Shown one piece after another: positions 1-7,588 of a DNA stretch of 64,000 bases. Each line of letters starts with the position of its first letter. Position 1 is the first letter of the stretch. The notes under the pieces are model-generated. The model had not been told where the DNA came from. It saw only the letters and a program-made list of their open reading frames with translations, and ran no database searches. This DNA comes from Streptomyces vilmorinianum (lineage in GTDB: Bacteria; Actinomycetota; Actinomycetes; Streptomycetales; Streptomycetaceae). The stretch spans positions 686,501 to 750,500 of the forward strand of contig NZ_CP040244.1 in the NCBI RefSeq assembly GCF_005517195.1, read 5' to 3'. The translations under genes and the position numbers were made by a program.

Positions 1-1
1 C

Positions 2-793
2 ATGATCCCGTCCGCGAACAACGTGGCCCGGCTGCTCGCCCGCTGGGACGCCGGTTCGGAGGCCGCGTTCGTCGAGAAGATGAACGCCGCCGCGAAGGAC
101 CTCGGGATGACGGAGTCGACGTACACCGACCCGTCCGGTCTGGAGTCGACCACCGTCTCGACCCCGCTGGACCAGCTGAAGCTGGCGAAGGCGGTCATGC
201 AGTACGACGTGTTCCGGGAGATCGTGAACATGCCGAACCTCACCGTCGACGGCATCCCCGGCCGGATCGAGAACAACAACAAGATCATCCTTGAGCCGGG
301 CGTCTCCGGCATCAAGACCGGCTCGTCCACCCCGGCCGGCGGCAACCTCCTCTGGGCCGCGAACACCGTCATCGACGGCAAGGAGCGCCGGATCCTCGGC
401 ATCGTCATGGGGGCGAAGGACGCCCGCCTGCTGCACGAGAAGCTCCAGCTGTCGATCGACTACAGCTTCAAGCTGATCCAGCAGGCGCAGAAGGACGTGA
501 CCTCCGCCGCCGTGGTCCGCAAGGGCCAGGTCGTCGGCTACATCGACGACGGCCTCGGCGGCCGCACCCCGGTCGTCGCGGACAAGGAGCTCAAGGCCGT
601 CGGCTGGCCGGGCCTGAAGGTGAACCTGGAGCTGACCGACGGCGGCAAGGCCGTACCGCACGCCGGCAAGGCGGGCGACGTCGTCGGCCAGGTGTCGATC
701 GGCAGCGGCGCCGGCAAGGTCAGCGCGCCCGTCTCCCTCCAGACGGACCTGGCGGAGCCCGGCTTCGACAAGAAGCTGACCCGTCTGGGTTGA
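2..793 (+). CDS. D-alanyl-D-alanine carboxypeptidase, C-terminal part (cut by window edge)
   Basis: This is the 3' part of a serine-type D,D-carboxypeptidase (peptidase S11, low-molecular-weight penicillin-binding protein), which trims the terminal D-Ala of peptidoglycan stem peptides outside the membrane. Two of the three active-site motifs are visible: SxN as Ser-Ala-Asn near residue 4 of the fragment, and KTG in the stretch Gly-Ile-Lys-Thr-Gly-Ser near residue 105. The catalytic SxxK and the signal peptide must lie upstream of base 1, so the ATG at base 2 is internal and is not a start. The last ~100 residues form the beta-rich C-terminal domain of the family. The stop is followed within 10 bp by a strong hairpin. 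Family assignment is secure; the physiological role is inferred. Confidence 0.9.
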   Translation: MIPSANNVARLLARWDAGSEAAFVEKMNAAAKDLGMTESTYTDPSGLESTTVSTPLDQLKLAKAVMQYDVFREIVNMPNLTVDGIPGRIENNNKIILEPGVSGIKTGSSTPAGGNLLWAANTVIDGKERRILGIVMGAKDARLLHEKLQLSIDYSFKLIQQAQKDVTSAAVVRKGQVVGYIDDGLGGRTPVVADKELKAVGWPGLKVNLELTDGGKAVPHAGKAGDVVGQVSIGSGAGKVSAPVSLQTDLAEPGFDKKLTRLG

Positions 794-799
794 CGTGAC

Positions 800-832
800 A
801 GGGCGGCGCCCCGGCTCTCCGGGGTGCCGCCT
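800..832 (+). terminator. Hairpin terminator after carboxypeptidase
   Basis: A GC stem of about 13 bp (arms near 802-814 and 819-831, one G-T wobble, loop of about 4 nt) begins 7 bp after the carboxypeptidase stop. There is no U tract, which is usual for Streptomyces terminators. Confidence 0.7.
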
Positions 833-869
833 GTTAGCGTTCCGGAGACCGAGAGCGAGAGGGCCGCGA

Positions 870-2768
870 GTGACCACCGCCGAGCCGACACGCGCCGACG
901 ACGGTGCGCAGGCGCGGCCTGCCGTGCCCTCACGAATAGACCTTCCGGCCCCCCGCCCACCCACCGAGACGGCACCCAGTACGACGGGTGCGGGTGCGGG
1001 TGCGGGTGCGGGTACGGGTGCGAGTGCGCGTCCGCGGCCCCACCGCCGTAAGCGCCGCTACCCCGTCATGATCGCGACGGGCCTCGCCGCGCTCACCCAC
1101 GTTCTCTGGGTCTTCCTGTTCGCGAACAGCGGCGGCGACCTCGCCGCCCAGGACGCGTGGGCCGAGTTCGTGGGGCGTCACCCCGACTCCGCGTACAACC
1201 TCGCCTGGTACGGCGGGATGCACCCGGTCTCGTACAGCGTCGTCTCGCCGTATGTGATGTCGGTGCTCGGCGTCCGTACGACGATGATGATCGCCGGCAC
1301 GGTCTCGGCCGGGCTCACGGCGCTGATCCTGGTGCGGGTGCGGGCGGTCCGCAATCCGCTGGCGTGCTCGCTGGCCGGCGTCTTCGCGTTCCTGTGCAAC
1401 GCCCTGTCGGGGCGGGTGACGTTCGGGCTCGGCATGATGTTCGCGCTGGGCGCGGTCGCGGCCGTCTTCTGCTGGCCGTACCGCTGGCGCCACAAGCGAT
1501 GGGCGAAGGCGGCGGTCGCCGCGCCGCTCGCCGGTCTGGCGACCGCCTGCAGCCCGGTGGCCGGGCTCTTCCTCGGGGTCGCGGCGGCGGCTCTCTTCCT
1601 CAACAAGCGGCGCCCGGGCGCGTACGCCCTCGGTCTCGCCCCCGTCCTCGTCGTCGCGCTGTCCTCCTGGCTGTTCCCCTTCTCCGGTACGCAGCCGATG
1701 TCGCTGGCGTCGACGGCACTGCCGTTCCTCTTCGGCGTGCTGTGCTTCCTGCTCGTGCCGCGCGAGTGGCGCACGGTCCGCACCGGCGCGGCCGTGTACT
1801 CCGCCGGCACGCTGCTGACCTGGCTGGTGGACTCGCAGATCGGCTCGAACGTCTCCCGGCTGGTGATGCTCTTCGCGGGGGTGGTGCTGCTGGCCGCCCT
1901 GCCGTACGCGGTGCCGCGCTCGCGCCGGTGGTACGCGCTCGTGGTCGCGTTCGCCGGGCTGAACCTCTGGATCGGCTTCAAGGGCGTCGACGACATCATC
2001 CGTACCGCCCCGGACGCGTCCTGGGCCCGGGAGGTCGCGCCGCTGATCAACCAGCTGCAGGTGCGCGGGGCGGAGAAGGCGCGGGTGGAGGTCGTCCCGG
2101 CGTCCAGCCACCGCGAGTCCTCCGCGCTCACCCCGTACATCAACCTCGCGCGGGGCTGGAACCGGCAGGCGGACATGGAGCGCAACCCGCTCTTCTACGA
2201 CGACACCCTCAACGCCGTGAACTACCAGGACTGGCTGGACCGCTGGGCGGTGCACTACGTGGTCCTGCCGACCGGGGTGCCGGACTCGGGCGCGGAGCGG
2301 GAGGCGGAGCTGGTCGGGGACGGGCTGCCGTATCTGAAGCAGGTCTGGTCCGACGCCAACTGGCGGCTGTACGAGGTGGAGAACCCGACCCCGCTGGCCA
2401 ACCCGCCGGCCAAGGTGCGGCAGGCGCGCGCGAACGAGGTCGTGATCGAGGTCGACACCCCGGGGCGGGTGCTGATCCGGGTCCCGTACTCGCCGTGGCT
2501 GGCGCTCCTTGACGAGAACGGCGGGAAGATCGAGCCGCCGGAGGAGACGGAGGCGTCGAAGGCGGCGCGCGAGGCGTCGGAGTCGGAGTCGGAGACGGAG
2601 CTGCCGAAGGTCTTCCTGAACGAGTACGGCTGCCTGCTGAAGGCGGAGGCGGACTCGGAGGGCGACGAGTGGACGGAGCTGGTGGCGCCGAAGGCGGGCG
2701 TGTACCGGCTGGCGGCGCCGTACAAGATCTTTCCGCGGGGCACCGCATGCCCGGAGGAACTCCGCTGA
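870..2768 (+). CDS. Polytopic membrane protein with C-terminal extracytoplasmic domain
   Basis: A protein of 632 residues with a hydrophilic N-terminal tail of about 65 residues, about ten hydrophobic segments over residues 65-365, and a soluble C-terminal domain of about 260 residues. The domain ends in an acidic stretch rich in Glu-Ser repeats and a last segment with paired Cys. The architecture resembles actinobacterial integral membrane proteins related to glycosyltransferase-C or sugar-polymer export proteins, but I see no diagnostic catalytic motif and give no function. GTG at 870 is chosen because the purine-rich GAGAGCGAGAGGG lies just upstream and the GTG at 795 sits inside the preceding terminator. 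Codons 39-51 are a hexanucleotide repeat giving Gly-Ala pairs. Confidence 0.7.
   Translation: MTTAEPTRADDGAQARPAVPSRIDLPAPRPPTETAPSTTGAGAGAGAGTGASARPRPHRRKRRYPVMIATGLAALTHVLWVFLFANSGGDLAAQDAWAEFVGRHPDSAYNLAWYGGMHPVSYSVVSPYVMSVLGVRTTMMIAGTVSAGLTALILVRVRAVRNPLACSLAGVFAFLCNALSGRVTFGLGMMFALGAVAAVFCWPYRWRHKRWAKAAVAAPLAGLATACSPVAGLFLGVAAAALFLNKRRPGAYALGLAPVLVVALSSWLFPFSGTQPMSLASTALPFLFGVLCFLLVPREWRTVRTGAAVYSAGTLLTWLVDSQIGSNVSRLVMLFAGVVLLAALPYAVPRSRRWYALVVAFAGLNLWIGFKGVDDIIRTAPDASWAREVAPLINQLQVRGAEKARVEVVPASSHRESSALTPYINLARGWNRQADMERNPLFYDDTLNAVNYQDWLDRWAVHYVVLPTGVPDSGAEREAELVGDGLPYLKQVWSDANWRLYEVENPTPLANPPAKVRQARANEVVIEVDTPGRVLIRVPYSPWLALLDENGGKIEPPEETEASKAAREASESESETELPKVFLNEYGCLLKAEADSEGDEWTELVAPKAGVYRLAAPYKIFPRGTACPEELR
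984..1022 (+). repeat. Hexanucleotide repeat (GGGTGC)n inside the membrane protein gene
   Basis: About six near-perfect copies of GGGTGC, encoding alternating Gly-Ala in the disordered N-terminal tail. Six-base units keep the frame when copy number changes. Confidence 0.8.
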
Positions 2769-2790
2769 GTCGGTCGTAGGGTGTGCCGCT

Positions 2791-3636
2791 ATGGCATGCG
2801 AATGGTGCGGCGGCGTGGGCCGGGGCCCGCTGCCGGGGATGTCCTGCCGGCACTGCGCGGGCTCCACCCGGCCCGGGCGGGGCGGCATATGGGTGCTCGC
2901 TGTGGTGGTGGCGGTGGGCTGTCTAGCGGTGGTGGTGTCACTGGGCGGGTCGGAGGACCCGCCTCCGGCGGCGGAGACGGATCCGCCGGTACGGACGCTG
3001 CCGACGAGGAACGGCCCGACGGCGTTCCCGGGCGAGCCGCTCCCGGAGACGACCACGCCGCCGCCTCCCTCCCCGTCTTCTCCCCGCCCTTCCCCTCCCC
3101 TTCCCCCTCCCCCTCCTTCCCTTTCTCCTCCCTATCCCTACGAGGTGTGGGCGGGCCCGGGGTGTGAGGGCGGCGGCTATGTGGAGTCGGGTCGGTACGA
3201 GGACGGTGACGAGGGCTGGTACACGGTCGTGACGGGCGGCTACCGGGGCGGGGGCTGCGACGGCCGCTTCTCGGCCCTCCCGATGTCGGGCAGCGCGACG
3301 AAGGACCGCGACAACTCGGCCACCTGGACCTGGCACGTCGGCCCCGAGTACCGCACCTGCGCCCTGGCGGTCCACATCCCCTACCCGCCCCGCCCTCAGG
3401 ACGCGGCGGGTGACCCCTCGGTCTACCAACTCCTGGCGAACGGCACCCCGTACGCCATCTTCGCCCTCGACCAACGCGCCAACCCCGGCACGCTCCTCCC
3501 GGCCGGCACCCACCACCTCCGCACCCCCACCTTCACGGTCCGCCTCCTCGACCGCGGCGAGGACTGGGGCACCCCGGCCCGCGAGAACGCCCACCACGCG
3601 GCGGCCCAGATGCGGCTGACGTGCACGCGCGCGTGA
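2791..3636 (+). CDS. Membrane-anchored protein with Cys-rich N-terminus and proline-rich linker
   Basis: 281 residues. Residues 4-26 hold two Cys pairs (CEWC and CRHC), which could bind a metal on the cytoplasmic side. Residues ~36-54 form one transmembrane segment. A Pro/Ser-rich linker (about 75-112) follows, then a probably extracytoplasmic domain from ~115 to the end with four Cys that may form disulfides. Start ATG 2791 lies 22 bp after the previous stop, so co-transcription with the upstream membrane protein is likely. I do not recognise a named family; the order of a zinc-ribbon-like head, one membrane span and a secreted domain is common in Streptomyces hypothetical proteins. Confidence 0.7.
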   Translation: MACEWCGGVGRGPLPGMSCRHCAGSTRPGRGGIWVLAVVVAVGCLAVVVSLGGSEDPPPAAETDPPVRTLPTRNGPTAFPGEPLPETTTPPPPSPSSPRPSPPLPPPPPSLSPPYPYEVWAGPGCEGGGYVESGRYEDGDEGWYTVVTGGYRGGGCDGRFSALPMSGSATKDRDNSATWTWHVGPEYRTCALAVHIPYPPRPQDAAGDPSVYQLLANGTPYAIFALDQRANPGTLLPAGTHHLRTPTFTVRLLDRGEDWGTPARENAHHAAAQMRLTCTRA

Positions 3637-3738
3637 ACGTGCATGCTTTCGGCCGATCCGGCCCGCCCGCGACTGAACCGTGGGCCCGCCGGGGACGCTC
3701 CTCCTGTCCCCGACCCGCCGACCGGAGGTGTACCTCAC

Positions 3739-4470
3739 GTGCCGCCCATGCTGCACGCCCGTCCCCACGAGGACGACGCCGAAGCCGACGCCGCGCACGA
3801 CCGCTTCCGTACCGACGGCTACCTGCCCCTGCCCGGCCTGCTGACCCCCGAGGGTCTCGAAGCGCTCCGTGAAGAGGCGTTGCGCCTGGAGAAGATCGCG
3901 CGGCGCCGCGACTTCGCCATGGCGTGCATGGACGGCTCGCCCCGCCACATGACGACACTCGGCGGCGAGACGATCGCCCGGGAGTCCCACCTGATCCCCG
4001 AGCTGTACGCGGACGCGGCCCTGTCCCACCTGCTCGCCACGCTCACCGCCGAGCGCGTCGTCGCCGTCCCCGACCTGCTCGAACGCCACGTACTGAACAT
4101 CCTCCACCGCGAGGGCGACACCCACGGCGCGCACACCGACGACTACCCGTACGCGCTGGTCCTCTTCCTCGAGTCACCGGCGACCCCGTCCGACGGCGGC
4201 CTCCTCGAATTCGCCCCGCGGGCCGCGTCCTTGACCGCCCTGAACACGGCCGACTCCCGCGCGGCCCACCACCACCCGGGCGACGCCTACCTCCTGCGCA
4301 GCGACACCACGGCCCACCGCGTCACCCCATTGACCCGCCCCGGGTTACGCCGCACGGTCCTGAACTTCGCCTACACCACCACGACCACAGAGATCCGCAC
4401 CACGCGATCGGCTCACGCCCTCTACGGCGACCCGGGGGACTTGCCCCTTCGGTGCGGCAGCCCGCGGTAG
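3739..4470 (+). CDS. Fe(II)/2-oxoglutarate-dependent oxygenase, HalD/BesD-like, with a TTA codon
   Basis: 243 residues resembling the HalD/BesD (ArpA-like) group of non-haem iron oxygenases, which hydroxylate or halogenate free amino acids or small molecules. The iron ligands are visible: His132-Thr-Asp134 (HxD) and a distal His193, followed by Arg residues near 199-205 fit to bind 2-oxoglutarate. Because the acidic ligand is present rather than Gly or Ala, hydroxylase activity is more likely than halogenase; this is inference. GTG 3739 is chosen because GGAGGTG lies 8 nt upstream. Codon 203 (4345-4347) is TTA, the rare leucine codon read by the bldA tRNA in Streptomyces, suggesting developmental control. 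The 3' end overlaps a convergent small gene by 49 bp. Confidence 0.8.
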   Translation: MPPMLHARPHEDDAEADAAHDRFRTDGYLPLPGLLTPEGLEALREEALRLEKIARRRDFAMACMDGSPRHMTTLGGETIARESHLIPELYADAALSHLLATLTAERVVAVPDLLERHVLNILHREGDTHGAHTDDYPYALVLFLESPATPSDGGLLEFAPRAASLTALNTADSRAAHHHPGDAYLLRSDTTAHRVTPLTRPGLRRTVLNFAYTTTTTEIRTTRSAHALYGDPGDLPLRCGSPR

Positions 4471-4634
4471 ATCACCCAGAGGCTGACCAGAACCAGCACG
4501 GCTCCACCGACCGGCCACCCCACCGACCCGCCGTCGCGATACTCCCGGATGCCGCCCACGAAGAGGACCACGGAGAGGGGCAGTCCGGCCCAGTCGAGGG
4601 CCCTGCTCAATCTCGCGGGCACCGAGGGTTCGTT
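4422..4634 (-). CDS. Small membrane protein, two TM segments
   Basis: About 70 residues from GTG 4634 (GAGG lies about 8 nt upstream); an in-frame GTG at 4670 would add 12 residues but has no ribosome site. Two hydrophobic segments (about residues 15-27 and 38-55) are separated by a short charged loop, and the tail is basic. It overlaps the 3' end of the convergent oxygenase gene by 49 bp. No family recognised. Its upstream edge abuts the hairpin at 4680-4713, so its promoter would have to lie within or next to that hairpin, which lowers confidence. Confidence 0.45.
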   Translation of the reverse strand, partial: NEPSVPARLSRALDWAGLPLSVVLFVGGIREYRDGGSVGWPVGGAVLVLVSLWVIYRGLPHRRGKSPGSP

Positions 4635-4679
4635 CACGGCCCGATCCTCGCAGGCGCCTACGCCTTCCACCAGATACGC

Positions 4680-4713
4680 AAAGACCCCGGACCATGATCG
4701 GCCCGGGGTCTTT
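4680..4713. terminator. Hairpin, probably the displaced terminator of tRNA-Arg
   Basis: A perfect 11-bp stem (arms 4680-4690 and 4703-4713) flanked by A and T triplets works in either direction. It lies 4 bp left of a 13-bp copy of the tRNA-Arg 3' end (4718-4730), which is where a terminator of that tRNA would be expected before the 2.8-kb insertion. Confidence 0.75.
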
Positions 4714-4717
4714 CGGC

Positions 4718-4730
4718 TTGTGCCCCCGGC
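4718..4730 (+). repeat. Left copy of 13-bp direct repeat, putative att site
   Basis: TTGTGCCCCCGGC is identical to 7513-7525, the last 10 bases of the tRNA-Arg gene plus 3 flanking bases. Both copies are in the same orientation and bracket the accessory segment. A full-length att copy would be expected to be longer, so this is a short or decayed site. Confidence 0.5.
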
Positions 4731-4747
4731 GGCGCTTCGTCGCTCAG

Positions 4748-4777
4748 TGAACTCACCCGATTACATAACGCTAGGAT
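4748..4777 (+). promoter_or_regulatory. Putative promoter of the 97-aa gene
   Basis: TGAACT (4748-4753) and TAGGAT (4772-4777) are spaced by 18 bp, giving a start about 40 bp before the ATG at 4826. The -10 fits well, the -35 only moderately. Confidence 0.35.
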
Positions 4778-4825
4778 CGCGGACGTTGCCGCAGCCACGC
4801 GGCGGATCGAGATAGGGGCATCTGG

Positions 4826-5119
4826 ATGGCCATCATCGTCACCTTCGACTTCCCTGACGCCGGACAGGAGCTTTACGACGCGGTCATCGAACGCGTGACC
4901 GGTGGGCAAGGCTTCACACAGTTCGCAGACCTGCCGACCACAGGTCTCGTCTCTCACGCGGCGGGTCCGGTTGACGGAGGGTTCCGCGTGACCGAGGTCT
5001 GGGAGAGCGTGGAGGCCCTCGAAGACCACGCGAAGACCTTCGGCCCGATCCTGGCCGACCTCGGCCATACCGACGTGCAGCCCACGATCATTCCGGCGCA
5101 CAACGTCGTCGTCCGGTAG
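4826..5119 (+). CDS. Small protein, possible dimeric alpha-beta barrel fold
   Basis: 97 residues from ATG 4826. The pattern (strand MAIIVTFDF, helix 12-24, strand around 40-45, a turn with Val-Asp-Gly-Gly-Phe-Arg-Val and Val-Trp-Glu-Ser, then an acidic helix and a final hydrophobic strand) is like the ferredoxin-like fold of antibiotic-biosynthesis-monooxygenase (ABM) and EthD-type small proteins. No catalytic residue can be named. It lies inside the segment bounded by the tRNA-Arg direct repeats and has its own promoter-like sequence, so it may be cargo of that insertion. Function unknown. Confidence 0.65.
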   Translation: MAIIVTFDFPDAGQELYDAVIERVTGGQGFTQFADLPTTGLVSHAAGPVDGGFRVTEVWESVEALEDHAKTFGPILADLGHTDVQPTIIPAHNVVVR

Positions 5120-5706
5120 GACGGTTCAGGCTGCGCCTGGACTTCGCCGATCGCCCCGGACTCACCAGGTCTGGGGCAACATCCTTTGGGCCGAGGGTGA
5201 AGCGCATTGCCGACGCCCCGAGCGACTGTTCAGTGGGCGGTGTCCTCTCGGGTTCCGGCTCAACGGCTGGACATCGAAGAGAGCCCTGGAACGGGGTGGC
5301 GGGGCAAGCACTGCGCGAAGGCGCGTGAGTATGGCTCGCCACTGCTTCCAGCCCTCCGGGTCGACCCAGTTTGAGGCCGGCCCATCCTCGTCGTCGACGA
5401 TGCGGGCGAGGGCTTCGTCGGCGAGTGCGCGCAGGTGGGAGGAGTCCAGCTACGGGTGTGAGTGCCATGGATGACCTGGTGGCGCCCCCGGCGCGCCATC
5501 GCGAGCCCACGGGTCCGTTGGTCAGCGCCGCGCGGCATGACCGGCCATCCGGCTCAAGACGGCTCCTGCTACGCCGTCCGCTCACGCGCCGCTCACGCAT
5601 TCGGCGGCCGTGGGACGCCCAGCGGCGGACATGCTGTGGCGCCGAAGGCTGACTTCTCCCGTGGGTGTACCGGGGTAAGCAGCCATCCTTCCGAGCCAGC
5701 CCCTGT
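5120..5706. other. Gene-poor accessory stretch
   Basis: No intact gene with good codon bias and a ribosome site was found on either strand. The one recognisable item is the coding remnant at 5287-5449 on the minus strand. Confidence 0.5.
5287..5449 (-). pseudogene. Remnant of an unknown Streptomyces protein
   Basis: Read leftward from 5449, one frame gives a protein-like acidic segment beginning Leu-Asp-Ser-Ser-His-Leu-Arg-Ala-Leu-Ala-Asp-Glu-Ala, followed by an Ile-Val-Asp-Asp-Glu-Asp stretch and a Trp-rich part (Trp-Val-Asp-Pro-Glu-Gly-Trp). A TAG stop directly precedes it (5450-5452) and no start codon serves it, so I read it as a decayed gene fragment. The family is not known to me. Confidence 0.35.
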
Positions 5707-5741
5707 CACTAACGTCAATGTTACTAACCGTGGTGTTAGTA
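5707..5741 (+). promoter_or_regulatory. Putative operator: inverted TACTAAC/GTTAGTA plus extra half-site
   Basis: TACTAAC (5722-5728) and GTTAGTA (5735-5741) form a perfect inverted repeat with a 6-bp spacer. A third copy of the half-site, CACTAAC at 5707-5713, lies 15 bp upstream in direct orientation. The array ends 39 bp before the ATPase start codon, so it is well placed to control that gene. The binding protein is not apparent in the window. Confidence 0.55.
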
Positions 5742-5780
5742 TCTGCGAGAGGGCTAGGTAACACCTTGGAAGGTGGCGAC

Positions 5781-7199
5781 ATGGCAGATTTCGTGGGCAG
5801 GCGGCACGAGCTCGAGACGCTGGATCGCGAGCTGGGCAAGGTGACGGCCGGGGTCGGTGGGGAGCGGCCCGGGCGGTGCGTGATGCTTCGAGGACGCCGC
5901 CGGGTGGGTAAGTCGCGGTTGGTGGAGCGGTTCGCCGAGAGGTCTGGTGCGCCGTTCCTCTTCTATGCCGCCACAGGGGCGTCGCCGGGGGCGGCCCTGG
6001 AGCGGCTCAGCCAGGATGCGCAGTCATCCAGCCTTCCGCTGGCGAATCTGCTGTCCGCGGCCCGCCCGGCGAGTTGGGATGCCGCCTTCGATGTACTGGC
6101 GGCGGCGCTGCCGCACGACCGGGCGAGCGTGGTGGTCATGGACGAGGTGCCCTATTTGATGGATGCGGAGGGCGCCTTCGAAGGCATGCTTCAGCGGGCC
6201 TGGGACCGAGTGCTGGAGACGAAGCCGGTTCTGCTGGTTCTCATCGGCTCCGACCTGTCGATGATGGAGGCGCTGAACAGCTATGGACGCCCGTTCCACC
6301 AGCGCGGACGGGAGATGGTGCTGGGTCCGCTTAACCCGGCGGAGGTGGGCGAGATGCTCGGCCTCGACCCTGCCTCGGCCTTCGATGCGGCCTTGATCAC
6401 CGGTGGACTGCCTCTGATCTGTGCAGAGTGGACGCACGGCGCCGGGATGTGGGAGTTCCTGCACGCGGCACTCAGTGATCCGGTCTCGGCCTTGCTGGTC
6501 TCGGCGGAGCGCTCGCTCGCTGCAGAGTTCCCCCAGCAGGTGCAAGCCCGCACTGTCCTCTCGGCGATCGGCAGCGGTGAACGGACGTTCTCCAATATCG
6601 CCCGCGCCGCCGGCGGGATCGGGGCGACCCCGCTACAGCGGTCGCTGGGAATCCTCGCGGACAAGCGGGTGATCGCGGCGGAGCTTCCCGTGTCCACGCG
6701 GCCTTCGAAGGATCGTCGCTACCGGGTCGCGGATCCCTACCTCCGCTTCTGGCTGAAGCTCCTGGGTCCGGCGATGGAGGAGATCGAGCGGGGCCGCAGT
6801 GACCTGACGCTGCGGCGCATCCGCGAAAACTGGACCAGCTGGCGTGGCAGGGCCGTTGAGCCTTTGGTGCGTGAGGCGCTGGCACGGCTGCTGCCCGACG
6901 CGAACCTCCCCGCCGCCCCCGCCATCGGCGGTTACTGGACCCGTACCAACGATGTGGAGATCGACGTCGTGGGAGCGGACCGCGCGCCAATCGCCAAGGA
7001 GTTGTTGTTCGTCGGCTCGGTGAAGTGGCTGGAGAACTCCCCATTCGACCGGCACGATCTCGCGGCGCTGCACCGACACCGCGCCGCGCTCACGCCTGCT
7101 CCCGTGCCTGTGATCGCTGTCTCGCGCAGCGGGACCGACTGTGCGGGGCTCGACGCTGCGTACGGCCCGGCGGAACTCCTCGCGGCGTGGTCCTCCTGA
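5781..7199 (+). CDS. Archaeal-type ATPase (PF01637-like) with DUF234-like C-terminus
   Basis: 472 residues from ATG 5781 (GGAAGGTGG lies 5 nt upstream). The N-terminal half is a P-loop ATPase of the archaeal-ATPase family: opening VGRRHELETLD, Walker A GRRRVGKSR near residue 40, Walker B VVVMDEVPYL near 120, and a sensor-like LVLIGSDLSMM near 160. Residues ~275-340 look like a winged helix, and the final ~130 residues match the nuclease-like DUF234 pattern that often follows this ATPase (RYRVADPYLRFWL, then Glu-Ile-Asp-Val-Val). Such proteins are scattered in bacteria and archaea and are often near mobile DNA; their role is poorly known. Third-position GC is lower than in neighbouring genes, consistent with acquisition. 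Confidence 0.8.
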   Translation: MADFVGRRHELETLDRELGKVTAGVGGERPGRCVMLRGRRRVGKSRLVERFAERSGAPFLFYAATGASPGAALERLSQDAQSSSLPLANLLSAARPASWDAAFDVLAAALPHDRASVVVMDEVPYLMDAEGAFEGMLQRAWDRVLETKPVLLVLIGSDLSMMEALNSYGRPFHQRGREMVLGPLNPAEVGEMLGLDPASAFDAALITGGLPLICAEWTHGAGMWEFLHAALSDPVSALLVSAERSLAAEFPQQVQARTVLSAIGSGERTFSNIARAAGGIGATPLQRSLGILADKRVIAAELPVSTRPSKDRRYRVADPYLRFWLKLLGPAMEEIERGRSDLTLRRIRENWTSWRGRAVEPLVREALARLLPDANLPAAPAIGGYWTRTNDVEIDVVGADRAPIAKELLFVGSVKWLENSPFDRHDLAALHRHRAALTPAPVPVIAVSRSGTDCAGLDAAYGPAELLAAWSS

Positions 7200-7438
7200 G
7201 CGCGCCGGGATGCATGTTGGTGTCGGGGCGTACGGCCTGTCGGCCGAACTCGGGTCGGCCGAGCCTCTCGCCCCGATACGCGATCTTGCCTTGCTAAGTC
7301 CGCCTGGACGCAACAGAGAAGCAGAGGCGCACCAGGATGTCGGTCGCCTGCGCGGGCCGAGCCGCCTCGACCAGGTCCACCGCGACCTCGGCACCGTGCC
7401 GACAACCTCGACGAGGTCGTCCTTCCGCTCACGCAAAC
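7200..7438. other. Intergenic stretch between ATPase gene and tRNA-Arg
   Basis: No gene, ribosome site or repeat of note was seen; it is the right-hand part of the putative tRNA-Arg insertion. Confidence 0.5.
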
Positions 7439-7463
7439 GGCCCCGGACGGGGAGTCCGAGGCC
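7439..7463. terminator. Hairpin downstream of ATPase gene
   Basis: Arms 7439-7448 and 7454-7463 pair at nine of ten positions around a 5-nt loop. Together with the next hairpin it separates the ATPase gene from the leftward tRNA-Arg. Confidence 0.45.
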
Positions 7464-7477
7464 GAATAGAACGCCTC

Positions 7478-7496
7478 CCTGGGGAGAAACCCCAGG
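7478..7496. terminator. Hairpin next to the tRNA-Arg 3' end
   Basis: A perfect 7-bp stem (7478-7484 with 7490-7496) and an AGAAA loop lie 20 bp beyond the tRNA 3' end; this may be the present terminator of the tRNA. Confidence 0.5.
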
Positions 7497-7512
7497 TCAG
7501 AGCGGTAATGCG

Positions 7513-7525
7513 TTGTGCCCCCGGC
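7513..7525 (+). repeat. Right copy of 13-bp direct repeat (inside tRNA-Arg 3' end)
   Basis: Same 13 bases as 4718-4730. This copy covers the discriminator base and the 3' strand of the acceptor stem of the tRNA gene, the usual target of integrative elements. Confidence 0.5.
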
Positions 7526-7588
7526 AGGATTCGAACCTGCGACACCCGCTTTAGGAGAGCGGTGCTCTATCCCCTGAGCTACGAAGGC
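7516..7588 (-). tRNA. tRNA-Arg (anticodon CCU)
   Basis: 73 nt without an encoded CCA. The acceptor stem pairs GCCTTCG with CGGGGGC using two G-U pairs. The D arm contains AGCTCAGGGGATAGAGC, the anticodon arm is CCGCT-CTCCTAA-AGCGG with anticodon CCU, and the T arm has the conserved GTTCGAATC. All cloverleaf landmarks are present, so it should be functional. The 3' end faces the accessory segment to the left. Confidence 0.95.

Noticed and set aside
930..3056. 708-codon minus-strand frame opposite the first membrane protein genes
   Set aside because: It is very rich in Arg/Pro/Gly, lacks a ribosome site and mirrors GC-rich third positions of the true genes; a shadow frame.
4721..4760. Possible second tRNA at the left copy of the 13-bp repeat
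   Set aside because: Only the acceptor-stem end matches; no T arm or anticodon arm can be folded.
7025..7297. Plus-strand small frames at the end of the ATPase gene
   Set aside because: They overlap the ATPase in another frame and have poor codon bias and no ribosome site.
4731..7512. Integrase or excisionase gene expected in a tRNA-linked element
   Set aside because: No frame shows the Arg-His-Arg-Tyr pattern of tyrosine recombinases or a serine-recombinase motif.
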